A DNA stretch of 64,000 nt, taken from contig NC_009937.1 in the NCBI RefSeq assembly GCF_000010525.1, positions 1,741,501 through 1,805,500 on the forward strand, in the 5' to 3' direction. This document shows, one piece after another, positions 1-6,788 of the stretch (position 1 is the stretch's first letter; each line of letters opens with the position of its first letter). Both the position numbers and the translations under genes were made by a program. The notes below the pieces were generated by a model. It searched no databases. It was not told the DNA's origin and saw only the letters and a list, made by a program, of their open reading frames with translations. The DNA comes from Azorhizobium caulinodans ORS 571 (GTDB lineage: Bacteria > Pseudomonadota > Alphaproteobacteria > Rhizobiales > Xanthobacteraceae).

Positions 1-1
1 G

Positions 2-142
2 GACGCCCGCGCCTTCCGAGATTGGAAGGCCCGCGAGGTCCTGCCGGCCATCCGAAGCGATCTGGCGACTGCTCGTGTTGGCGGTGCAGGATCGAAGGCA
101 AGGAATGAAGCGCCGATAGGGAACATGCACAACCAACCTTGA
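2..142 (+). CDS. BRO-N type phage antirepressor, C-terminal tail (partial at window edge)
   Basis: The reading frame is open from the first bases to a TGA at 140-142 and encodes 46 residues. It opens with RAFRDWKAREVLPAIR, which resembles the conserved end of BRO-N domains found in phage antirepressors (usually a W-x-x-x-EVLPAIR pattern). BRO-N proteins are DNA-binding regulators in phages and prophages. Only about 26 residues follow the domain, so the usual C-terminal KilA-C/ANT domain is missing. The 5' part lies outside the window. The assignment rests on a short motif. Confidence 0.5.
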   Translation, partial: DARAFRDWKAREVLPAIRSDLATARVGGAGSKARNEAPIGNMHNQP

Positions 143-197
143 CGTTTGATACACTCCTTGGCTAGCCTGCCTCCGTTCGGTGAATGGAGGACCGGGC

Positions 198-857
198 GTG
201 ATCCGGTATGTGACCTACAAGCGCGTTTCCACCGAGGACCAAGGCAAGAGCGGCCTTGGCCTTGAAGCCCAAGAACGCGACATCCGCATCTATCTCGACA
301 CCTACAGCCCGGAGCCTTGGCAGGTGGTGGCCGACGTGGTCGAGATCGAGAGCGGCGCCAACAGCGACAGGCCCGAGTTGTGGCGGGCCGTCGATCTGGC
401 GAAGCGGTCGAGGGCGACCCTTCTGGTGGCGAAGCTCGACCGGCTGTCCCGGAAGGTGTCCCTCATCGCCACGCTGATGGATGACCCCAAGCTCACCTTG
501 CGGGTCGCTTCCATGCCCCACGCGGACAAGTTCCAGCTCCACATCTATGCCGCTCTGGCGGAACAGGAGCGGGAGTTCATCTCCCTGCGGACGAAAGCAG
601 CCCTCCGGGAGGCCAAGGCCCGAGGCCAGAAGCTTGGGGGACTGAGAGACGCGACGATGAAGCGAAACGCCGTCCTCAAGGCGAATGCCGATGCGCGGGC
701 GTCGAAGCTCGACGGCATCGTCCGGCCACTGCGGGAGGCGAATGCCAGCCTGCGGGACATCGCGGACGCCCTCAACAGCGCAGGCGTGGAGACGCCACGG
801 GGAGGCCGTTGGCACGCGGCAAGCGTGGGCAGGCTCCTCGACAGACTGGGTGTCTGA
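198..857 (+). CDS. Small serine recombinase (resolvase/invertase family)
   Basis: The 219-residue protein has the resolvase N-terminal catalytic domain: Y-K-R-V-S-T-E-D-Q with nucleophile Ser11 and Arg9, A-K-L-D-R-L-S-R around residues 78-85, and the E-x-E-F-I-S segment near 124-129. The C-terminal ~45 residues (A-S-L-R-D-I-A-D-A-L-N-S-A-G) look like the helix-turn-helix DNA-binding part of small recombinases. GTG at 198 is preferred because GGAGG at 186-190 lies at proper distance; an in-frame GTG at 180 has no ribosome site. Family members make and rejoin staggered cuts through a 5' phosphoserine. A duplicated palindromic region follows the stop directly and could be its site. Resolvase, invertase and integrase roles cannot be separated here. 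Confidence 0.85.
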   Translation: MIRYVTYKRVSTEDQGKSGLGLEAQERDIRIYLDTYSPEPWQVVADVVEIESGANSDRPELWRAVDLAKRSRATLLVAKLDRLSRKVSLIATLMDDPKLTLRVASMPHADKFQLHIYAALAEQEREFISLRTKAALREAKARGQKLGGLRDATMKRNAVLKANADARASKLDGIVRPLREANASLRDIADALNSAGVETPRGGRWHAASVGRLLDRLGV

Positions 858-1151
858 CCTCCCGTCCTGTCGGGGTGTCCAGCCACGACGTGCAGTGACT
901 GCACCGATGCAACGGCGGTCGCAACGACGACAATTCTCCCCCACTTTCAGAGGGAAGGGCGGGCTCCCCGAGGGACGATCATCGGAGCCGTTGGCGGTGT
1001 CGAGAGGCGGTGCCTGACCTCCGGCCCTGCCGGGGACACGCCCAGAAGTGCAGTCACTGCACCAACGGCCTCATCGTCTTCTGCCGAGACGATTGCCACT
1101 CACTTTCAGGGGGACAACAGGCCCTCGGAGGCAGATGCCCCGGCCGTTGGC
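851..1151 (+). repeat. Imperfect tandem duplication with two 15-bp palindromes
   Basis: Two units of about 145 bp lie head to tail (851-995 and 1011-1151). Shared blocks in the same order are TG(T/C)CTGACCTCC, the palindrome GTGCAGT-N-ACTGCAC, CACTTTCAG and GCCGTTGGC. The palindromes are at 890-904 (centre G) and 1048-1062 (centre C); their arms are perfect and only the centre differs. Unit 1 begins inside the last codons of the recombinase gene, and unit 2 repeats that gene end, so the second unit looks like an old duplication. The palindromes suit a dimeric recombinase or repressor. No gene is seen in 858-1265. Confidence 0.75.
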
Positions 1152-1265
1152 CTGCCTCGCGCATCTTTCCTCAAGCGTGCGTGTGAATCTGTTGCACGCG
1201 CAAATCCCACCCACAATCACCAACACCCAGCGGGTCGCGACCAACGCGCGAACCCGCCCATTGTC

Positions 1266-1838
1266 ATGGACCATCACATGGAAGGACATCTTCAACCAAC
1301 GCCATCCCCCTCCTCGAAGTTGCTCGGAGAGAAGCCGCAAGCTGACGCCTTCGTGGTGTACGCGGACGGCTCGTCGCTCCAAAACCCTGGCCCTGCGGGT
1401 TGGGCGGTTCTCGTCATCCCGCCTCATGGAGGCCCGCAGACCTTCGCGGGATCGGAGCCATGGGCCACCAACAACCAGATGGAACTGCGGGCTGCCATCG
1501 AGGCCCTCAATGTGCTCCCGATGGATGCGGCGGGCGTGATCCGCTGCGACAGTGAGTATGTCGTCAAAGGCGTGTCCGATTGGCGTTCTGGATGGGAGCG
1601 CAGAGGCTGGCGCAACAGCAAAGGCCAGCCGGTTGCCAATGCAGACCTCTGGCGGACGTTGTACCGGCTATCCGATGACAGGCCCGGCGTTCGCTTCGCG
1701 TGGGTTCGGGGACATGCGGGGGACCCCGGAAATGAGCTTGCCGACATGCTCGCGAGAGCGGAGGCGTCCAAAGCGGCTGCCCGTGTTGCCCCTGTCTCGC
1801 TGCCCCACACGCTGCTGTGCGCAGGTGAAGCATCGTGA
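1266..1838 (+). CDS. rnhA: Ribonuclease HI
   Basis: RNase HI cuts the RNA strand of RNA-DNA hybrids. The four carboxylates are present in the 190-residue ORF: Asp34 in Y-A-D-G-S-S, Glu73 in N-Q-M-E-L-R-A-A, Asp95 in C-D-S-E-Y-V and Asp160 in G-N-E-L-A-D, plus the flexible-loop His150 in W-V-R-G-H-A. The N-terminal ~25 residues lie outside the fold, so the start may be a little downstream (ATG at 1278 is also in frame). The setting between a recombinase and a ParB-like gene points to an element-borne copy and not the housekeeping gene. Its stop overlaps the next start in GTGA, suggesting translational coupling. Confidence 0.9.
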   Translation: MDHHMEGHLQPTPSPSSKLLGEKPQADAFVVYADGSSLQNPGPAGWAVLVIPPHGGPQTFAGSEPWATNNQMELRAAIEALNVLPMDAAGVIRCDSEYVVKGVSDWRSGWERRGWRNSKGQPVANADLWRTLYRLSDDRPGVRFAWVRGHAGDPGNELADMLARAEASKAAARVAPVSLPHTLLCAGEAS

Positions 1839-2563
1839 CCGGCGGCAGCCACGTGAGGGTCGCGCTGGATGACCTCATCCTCGACCGAGAGTACCAGACG
1901 CGCCTTGCGCTCGATCACGGTGCTATCCGGCGATATGCCGATGCGATGCGGACGGGCCATAAACTGCCTCCCATCACCATCGCTCGGGTAGACGGAGCAC
2001 CCGTGGTCATCGACGGTTGGCACCGGGTTCATGCGGCAAAGCTGGCGGGAATCGCTGCCCTGCCTGCCCTCCTGATTGATCCTCCTGAGGCCGAGCTTCC
2101 GTGGCTCGCCGCAGAGGCCAATCTACGGCACGGCGTGCCCCTGAAGCGAAGTGAACGGCGGAACGTGTTTCGGGCCTACGTTCGCGCGGGGCAGCATCTG
2201 AAGGGACGCAGGCGGATCAAGTCATCCCGCGAAATCTCGTCCGACCTTCACGGCCTTATCTCCCATGCCGGGGTTCTGAAGTGGATGGCGGAGGACTTCC
2301 CGCACATCCGGCGGCAGATGGGAAGAGCCGAGGATGAACCCCGATATGAAGGAGGTCTGGCCGTGGTGGACGTTGAGGAGCGCCGTGAGATGGCCGTGAG
2401 AAATGCCATTGGTGAGGTTGTCGCGCACGCTCGCGGGATCACCGATCCGCTCCGACGCGGACAGGTCATTGCCGAACTGCGGGCAGCTCTTGAGCGCATC
2501 GAGGCGGCTGCACCTTGGGAGCCGGTGCCAGCAACGGACGGGTTCGCAGACGACGACTTCTGA
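1835..2563 (+). CDS. ParB/sulfiredoxin-fold domain protein
   Basis: The 242-residue protein starts at a GTG overlapping the RNase HI stop. Its N-terminal ~85 residues match the ParB-N/Srx fold: V-A-L-D-D-L-I-L-D then L-P-P-I-T-I-A, then D-G-W-H-R-V-H-A-A at 60-68, which is the nucleotide-binding motif of ParB-like CTPases and nucleases (usually D-G-x-H-R-x-x-A). The middle has Arg/Lys-rich stretches, and the C-terminal region (about 185-225) is helical and charged. It lacks an obvious complete ParB helix-turn-helix and CTP-clamp layout and has no ParA partner nearby. It is more likely a phage or ICE ParB-like protein (modification, regulation or nuclease) than a partition factor. Confidence 0.7.
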   Translation: MTGGSHVRVALDDLILDREYQTRLALDHGAIRRYADAMRTGHKLPPITIARVDGAPVVIDGWHRVHAAKLAGIAALPALLIDPPEAELPWLAAEANLRHGVPLKRSERRNVFRAYVRAGQHLKGRRRIKSSREISSDLHGLISHAGVLKWMAEDFPHIRRQMGRAEDEPRYEGGLAVVDVEERREMAVRNAIGEVVAHARGITDPLRRGQVIAELRAALERIEAAAPWEPVPATDGFADDDF

Positions 2564-2575
2564 GCTTTTGTAAAC

Positions 2576-2619
2576 GGTTGACGGTCGAGGCAACAAATCG
2601 GCCGTCAACCTTTTGTTTT
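2576..2619 (+). terminator. Rho-independent terminator after the RNase HI/ParB-like pair
   Basis: A perfect 9-bp stem, GGTTGACGG (2576-2584) with CCGTCAACC (2602-2610), is followed by TTTTGTTTT. It begins 13 bp after the stop of the ParB-like gene. The 17-nt loop is long for a terminator but the T tract is good. Confidence 0.65.
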
Positions 2620-3019
2620 GAAAGGCGAAAATTCCTCTGTCTGCATCGCGCGTTGTGGTCTGCGGGCGTCCAGCTTCGCGGGCCAAGTTCGAGAGGCCAC
2701 CTCGTTTCGGGGCGGATGGCCATTATCAATGCCGACCCGATCCGCTTCGTATGTAAATCAGGTGAACATGCCCAGTGGCTCGAATAGGGGAGGACGGATG
2801 CAATCCTGTGATCGCATCACGCTACAGGTCCTGTGAGTGTGATGGGCCGGTCAGGCGGCGGTCGGGATCAGCAAGGCACCTTCCGGACCAACGCCCAAAG
2901 CACACAGAGCTTGGCGGGCGTGCGTGGGCTACCAGCTTGGGCTACCGGTGGGCTACCAGAGTGCGCAGGCTCTGGCTTAAATAGTTGATTTTAAAGGAAA
3001 AATTTCCAAACAAAAGCTC
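2620..3019. other. Gene-free stretch with short direct repeats next to tRNA-Gln
   Basis: No convincing gene is seen on either strand; small ORFs lack recognisable domains. Near the tRNA end there are three copies of GGGCTACC at 2926-2933, 2939-2946 and 2950-2957. The outer two extend to the 12-mer GTGGGCTACCAG (2924-2935 and 2948-2959) exactly 24 bp apart. An AT-rich patch at about 2978-3018 separates the repeats from the tRNA. Iterated short repeats beside a tRNA attachment site suit binding sites for an integrase or excisionase, but no protein partner is visible. Confidence 0.5.
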
Positions 3020-3094
3020 TGGCTGGGGCGCCAGGATTCGAACCTGGGAATGGGGGAATCAAAATCCCCTGCCTTACCACTTGGCTACGCCCCA
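3020..3094 (-). tRNA. tRNA-Gln (anticodon UUG)
   Basis: Read on the minus strand, the gene starts TGGGGCGTAGCC and ends CGCCCCAGCCA, so the 7-bp acceptor stem closes perfectly and discriminator G plus CCA are encoded. The anticodon stem GGGGA/TCCCC encloses the loop TTTTGAT, giving anticodon TTG (Gln). The T arm carries GGTTCGAATCC. The 3' end faces the accessory block at 1-3019. Confidence 0.97.
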
Positions 3095-3194
3095 AAGCGC
3101 AGGGCCGGGACCATATCCGCACCCGCCGTCGGCGCGCAACCCGTTCCCGTGGCACAACCCACAGGCCGCATGCGCGGCGATGCGGGCGGGCCGG

Positions 3195-3998
3195 TCAGGC
3201 GCCCTTGAAGCGGGGGGCGCGTTTCTCGGCAAAGGCGAGCCGGCCCTCACGATAATCCGCGCTGGCATTGGCGGCCGCGGCGAGACGCCGGGCCTCCGCG
3301 AAGGCGCCGCCGCCCGCACCCTCTGCGGCGCGGATGGCGAGCTTGGCCGCCTTCAGCGTCAGCGGGGCATTCTCGGCCATGCGCGACAGCAGGCGCTCTG
3401 CGGCCGCGTCCACCGCGTCCGCGGCGGCGATCTCGTCCACGGCACCAAGGGCGAAGGCGCGCTCCGCCGGCAGGCGCTCGGCGGTGAACAGCATCAGCCG
3501 AGCGGCTTGCGGGCCGAAGGCACGCACGAGGCGGGAGACGCCGCGCGGATCATAGCCGAGGCCGAGGCGCGCGGCAGGAATGGCGAAGAAGGCGTCCGTC
3601 GCCGCAAGGCGCAGGTCGCAGCAGGCGGAAAGCGCCGCACCGGCACCGACGCAGGCCCCGTGCACGAGGGCGAGGGTGGGAAAGGGCAGGGCCTGGAAGG
3701 CGGCACAGGCCGCTTCCACCACGTCGTCATAGGTCTGCGCGCCGGAGGCGTCCGCCCGCGCGGCGTCGAAATCGGAAATGTCTGCCCCGCCCGAGAAGGC
3801 CAGCGTGCCCTCACCCCGGATCACCGCCGCGCGGATGTCGCTGCGGCCTCCCGCCTCGGCGGCGAAGTCCGCCAGCGTCTTCCACATGCCGCTCGAGATG
3901 GCATTGCGGCGCTGGGGATTGGACAGGACGAGACGGGCGATGCCGCCCTCCACGGTGACGAAAACGGCGCTTGAGGCCGGCGCGGGTGCGGACGTCAT
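3195..3998 (-). CDS. Enoyl-CoA hydratase/isomerase superfamily protein lacking the catalytic glutamates
   Basis: The 267-residue protein has the crotonase fold. The two oxyanion-hole segments are seen at 68-74 (F-S-G-G-A-D-I) and 114-120 (G-A-C-V-G-A-G), followed by C-C-D-L-R-L-A-A and a C-terminal trimerisation helix region. By alignment with rat enoyl-CoA hydratase, the two catalytic glutamates (its Glu144 and Glu164) fall on Ala122 (G-A-G-A-A-L) and Ala142 (I-P-A-A-R-L-G-L). It therefore should not hydrate enoyl-CoA by the standard mechanism. Other crotonase-fold activities (isomerase, thioesterase, decarboxylase, C-C lyase) remain possible. The gene stands alone, with 450 bp of non-coding DNA upstream. 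Confidence 0.85.
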   Translation of the reverse strand: MTSAPAPASSAVFVTVEGGIARLVLSNPQRRNAISSGMWKTLADFAAEAGGRSDIRAAVIRGEGTLAFSGGADISDFDAARADASGAQTYDDVVEAACAAFQALPFPTLALVHGACVGAGAALSACCDLRLAATDAFFAIPAARLGLGYDPRGVSRLVRAFGPQAARLMLFTAERLPAERAFALGAVDEIAAADAVDAAAERLLSRMAENAPLTLKAAKLAIRAAEGAGGGAFAEARRLAAAANASADYREGRLAFAEKRAPRFKGA

Positions 3999-4452
3999 GG
4001 TGCCCCCTCAGTCCTGGCCGCGCTCCAAGACAGGGCGCGGGCTTCGTGCGGTGGCGCCGGGACGATGCCTGCCCGGTGCCGACGCCTCCATATGCCCGGA
4101 ATGTGCGCAGCCTGCCACCCCCCTGCGGCCTTGGGGACAGGCTGAGGGCGGACGATTGGGCTGGGAAATATCGGGATGTGGAGCTCAGGGAAGATGGGAC
4201 GGCGCCCTCTAGAAAGGCACCGTCCCACCCCTACGGGCACCGGTCAGGGCTTGGTACCCGAAGCTCGCGGCGCGTCAGCGATGCACCGGATGTTCTTCGC
4301 TATACAACCTGCCGCGATCATTCCTGCAAGGAAAATCTCGCCGCTTTGCACCATTCGTTCAAAGCTCAAGCGTCGCGAAAGAAAAGTCATGCATTTCAGC
4401 ATTCCTCCGCGACCGAGCGGCGGTAGCGGGGACTGGGATAGGTGCGTGTTTT
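3999..4452. other. Intergenic region with one strong hairpin
   Basis: No supported gene is seen in this stretch between the crotonase gene and the TIGR02186 gene. It holds a 12-bp inverted repeat, TGGGACGGCGCC (4195-4206) with GGCACCGTCCCA (4216-4227), one mismatch and a 9-nt loop. There is no T run, so it is not a clear terminator. It could act on either flanking minus-strand transcript. Confidence 0.5.
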
Positions 4453-5214
4453 TTAATCGCGACGAAACACCACATTGGCCCCGAACCCGACGGAAAGTGC
4501 CGCAAATACAACCGCGAGGCCGTATAAAAAGCCTTCATTCTCGGCAAATCCGGCCATCCTGGCCTCAAATCCCGCCTTGCGGATTTCGAATGCCGTACGG
4601 GCTTCGGCCACGAGAACCCCGTCCCGCAGCAGCTTTGCCACCACCTCATAGCGGCCGGTGCGGGCGCGTCCCGGCAAGGCGAATGTCGCGCGGAAGGCGC
4701 TGGGCGACAGGAAGCTCACCCCCTGCGGCTGCTCCTCGTAGAGCCCTTCCGATTCCTTGATCCGCAGGAAGGCGGCGCGGAACGGATCGTCCGTGACCAC
4801 GTCGGCGAAGTCCGGCCCCACCCGCTGGATGAAGATGTTCCGTGACAGGCCGATCTGCTCCCGGCGCAGCAGTTCCGCCGGTGCCATCTCCGCCGCCGGA
4901 CGACTGGTTGCGACGGCGAGATAGGACGGGGTGTCGATGAAGGTGCGGCTGTCGGTATTGATCCAGAGCCCCAGCAGGCGCGACTTGCGCCAGGTCACGG
5001 CCGTCTCGTGCGGGCCGCGCACCGTCACCGCCACATCATAAGAGCCGGGCGTCGCACCCTCGATGGCGCCGAACAGCACGAGCTCGACGCCCGCGAAATT
5101 GGAGGAGATGCGCACGTCCGCCTGCGACGGCGAGAGCACCAGCCGTTCGGCATGGGCGCGGCCCGCGCCGCACGCCAGGGCGAGACCCAGCAGCATCGCC
5201 GCGAGTGCTCTCAT
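4453..5214 (-). CDS. TIGR02186 family membrane-anchored protein, TauE/SafE partner
   Basis: The 253-residue protein has a signal peptide (about 1-22, ending A-H-A), a periplasmic beta-rich body and one C-terminal transmembrane helix (about 229-250) followed by a short R-R-D tail. This is the layout of the alphaproteobacterial TIGR02186 family, which is regularly found beside TauE/SafE sulfite-exporter genes. Its function is not established. The ATG overlaps the stop of the upstream tauE-like gene by 4 bp (ATGA), so both are probably translated together and work as a membrane pair. Confidence 0.85.
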   Translation of the reverse strand: MRALAAMLLGLALACGAGRAHAERLVLSPSQADVRISSNFAGVELVLFGAIEGATPGSYDVAVTVRGPHETAVTWRKSRLLGLWINTDSRTFIDTPSYLAVATSRPAAEMAPAELLRREQIGLSRNIFIQRVGPDFADVVTDDPFRAAFLRIKESEGLYEEQPQGVSFLSPSAFRATFALPGRARTGRYEVVAKLLRDGVLVAEARTAFEIRKAGFEARMAGFAENEGFLYGLAVVFAALSVGFGANVVFRRD

Positions 5215-6164
5215 GGCTGGACACTCCGTGCCGGCGAGAGGCCACGGGCCTCCTGAACGCTGACGGCATAGGGATCGGCCGGCGTGCGCACGAGGTCATA
5301 GCCGACGCGCAGGCCGACACAGAGCACCAGCAGGCCCAGCAGCAGGCGCAGGTGCTCGGCCCGCATGCCCTGTCCGGCGCGGGCGCCGAACTGTGCGCCC
5401 ACGGTGCCCCCCAGCATCAGGATCAGCGCCAGAACGGCATCCACCGTGCCGTTCACGGTCGCCTGGAGGATGGTGGCGATGCACATGGTGACGAGGGTGA
5501 TGACGAGCGAGGTGCCCACCGCCGTCTGGGTCGGCACCCGCAGCATATAGATGAGCGCGGGCACCAGAATGAAGCCGCCGCCGATGCCGAGCAGGGCGCC
5601 GAGAAAGCCGATCACGAGGCCAAGGCCCACCACTGGCAGCAGCGACACATAGATGCGCGAGCGGCGGAAGCGCATCTTGAACGGCATGCGCAGGAACCAG
5701 GCTCGCGTCCCCGGCCGGCGGACCAGTGCCGCCTGTCCGGCGCGTGTCCGGGCGATGGCGCGCACGCTTTCGGTCAGCATCAGCAGGCCGAGCGTGGTGA
5801 GCAGCGTCACGTAGGAGATGCCGATGACGAGATCCACCTGCCCATAGGCCCGCAGCACCGTGAAGGTGCCGACGCCGACCACCGTCCCGGTGAGGCCGCC
5901 CATCAGCAGCATGCCGGACAGTTGCAGATCCACCATGCCTTTGCGGAAATAGGACAGGGCGCCGGAGAAGGAGGAGGCGGCCATGTGAGTGGAGACGCTC
6001 GCCACCGCCACAGCCGGCGGCACGCCGATGAACAGCAGCAGTGGCGTCATGAGGAAGCCGCCGCCCACACCGAACATGCCGGAGACGAAGCCCACCGCTG
6101 CCCCGAGCGCGAACAGGGTGAACATGGCGACGGGCAGTTCGGCGATGGGCAGGTAGATGGTCAT
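5211..6164 (-). CDS. TauE/SafE family sulfite/sulfonate exporter
   Basis: The 317-residue integral membrane protein has the internal two-fold repeat of TauE/SafE permeases. Each half carries a glycine-rich signature: G-M-F-G-V-G-G-G-F-L-M-T-P near 29-41 and G-A-L-L-G-I-G-G-G-F-I-L-V-P near 189-202. About eight hydrophobic segments are seen, with a basic cytoplasmic loop in the middle (about 130-165). Family members export sulfite, sulfoacetate or related anions. It overlaps the upstream pcp gene and the downstream TIGR02186 gene by 4 bp each, in a tightly coupled run. The substrate cannot be told from sequence. Confidence 0.87.
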   Translation of the reverse strand: MTIYLPIAELPVAMFTLFALGAAVGFVSGMFGVGGGFLMTPLLLFIGVPPAVAVASVSTHMAASSFSGALSYFRKGMVDLQLSGMLLMGGLTGTVVGVGTFTVLRAYGQVDLVIGISYVTLLTTLGLLMLTESVRAIARTRAGQAALVRRPGTRAWFLRMPFKMRFRRSRIYVSLLPVVGLGLVIGFLGALLGIGGGFILVPALIYMLRVPTQTAVGTSLVITLVTMCIATILQATVNGTVDAVLALILMLGGTVGAQFGARAGQGMRAEHLRLLLGLLVLCVGLRVGYDLVRTPADPYAVSVQEARGLSPARSVQP

Positions 6165-6784
6165 GGGAGGGCGGTTTTCCGCGCCGCGCCCACCAGCGCC
6201 ACCAGCAGGTCGCCCAGCGCGGCGAGATGGGCTGTGTCATAAGCGGCCCGCCGCCCCTTCGGCACGCCCGGCAGATGGATGAACACGGCCGGAGTGTCGC
6301 GCTGATGCGCCCTGAGGGCGGCGAATGTCTCGAAGGAAAGCGCGTTGCACAGATAGCGGCCGGCGTCGCGGGAGAGCGCGCTTGGGACCCGGCGGCCCAG
6401 CGCCGCCTGGAGATGCCTTGGCCGGACTGGGGCCGGCAACACGCCGGGCGCGTCGGACCTGAGGCGCCGGGCGACCGGATGGCGGCGCAGGGCATCGGGC
6501 GCGTCCTTCGTGGCATTCACGGCCCGCGTTTCCACGCACAGGCGTTTGCGGCGCGCGGCGACACCCAGCATGAGGACCACGTCCGGTGCTTCGTCCGAAA
6601 TCCAGTCCGCCACCTGCGGCAGCATCTCCCATGTGGTGGGCAGCAGCTTCAGGCGGACGTCGAGACCCGCCAGCGCGGGGCGTCGCAGCCGGGCGAGCTT
6701 GCCGGCGAGGCGTCCGGAGGGGTTGGATGGCACGCCGGGAAAGGGGCCGAAGCCGCAGATGAGCACGCGGAGCGGCAGCGCCAT
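6161..6784 (-). CDS. pcp: Pyroglutamyl-peptidase I (peptidase C15)
   Basis: The 207-residue protein starts M-A-L-P-L-R-V-L-I-C-G-F-G-P-F-P, the conserved opening of C15 peptidases, which remove N-terminal pyroglutamate from peptides in the cytoplasm. The catalytic triad is visible: Glu85 (C-V-E-T-R-A-V-N), Cys146 (A-G-R-Y-L-C-N) and His170 (F-I-H-L-P). The frame extends upstream of 6784 only as an antisense-type shadow in meaB. The start lies 4 bp after the meaB stop and the gene end overlaps tauE. A link to sulfite export is not obvious; co-transcription may be a matter of convenience. Confidence 0.87.
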   Translation of the reverse strand: MALPLRVLICGFGPFPGVPSNPSGRLAGKLARLRRPALAGLDVRLKLLPTTWEMLPQVADWISDEAPDVVLMLGVAARRKRLCVETRAVNATKDAPDALRRHPVARRLRSDAPGVLPAPVRPRHLQAALGRRVPSALSRDAGRYLCNALSFETFAALRAHQRDTPAVFIHLPGVPKGRRAAYDTAHLAALGDLLVALVGAARKTALP

Positions 6785-6788
6785 TGGC

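Larger units (their letters stand above)
1..3019. mobile_element. Putative end of an integrated element abutting tRNA-Gln
   Basis: This block holds a phage antirepressor tail, a serine recombinase, a duplicated palindromic site, RNase HI and a ParB-like protein. All genes run on the plus strand toward the 3' end of tRNA-Gln, and beyond the tRNA the gene content becomes ordinary metabolism. tRNA 3' ends are common phage and ICE attachment sites, so the block is probably the right-hand end of a prophage or its remnant. No tyrosine integrase is visible, the left boundary lies outside the window, and no duplicated tRNA 3' segment was found here, so the exact att sites are unproven. Confidence 0.5.

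Noticed and set aside
180-197. Upstream GTG start for the serine recombinase
   Set aside because: It has no ribosome site, while GTG 198 has GGAGG at proper spacing and puts the catalytic Ser at the usual position.
2924-2959. Short repeats as a CRISPR array
   Set aside because: Repeat units are only 8-12 bp, spacers are 3-16 bp and there are no cas genes.
2620-3019. Possible tyrosine integrase gene or remnant beside tRNA-Gln
   Set aside because: No R-H-R-Y type motif or open frame of fitting length was found on either strand.
4195-4227. Hairpin as a Rho-independent terminator
   Set aside because: No T run follows on either strand and the position does not match a gene end closely.
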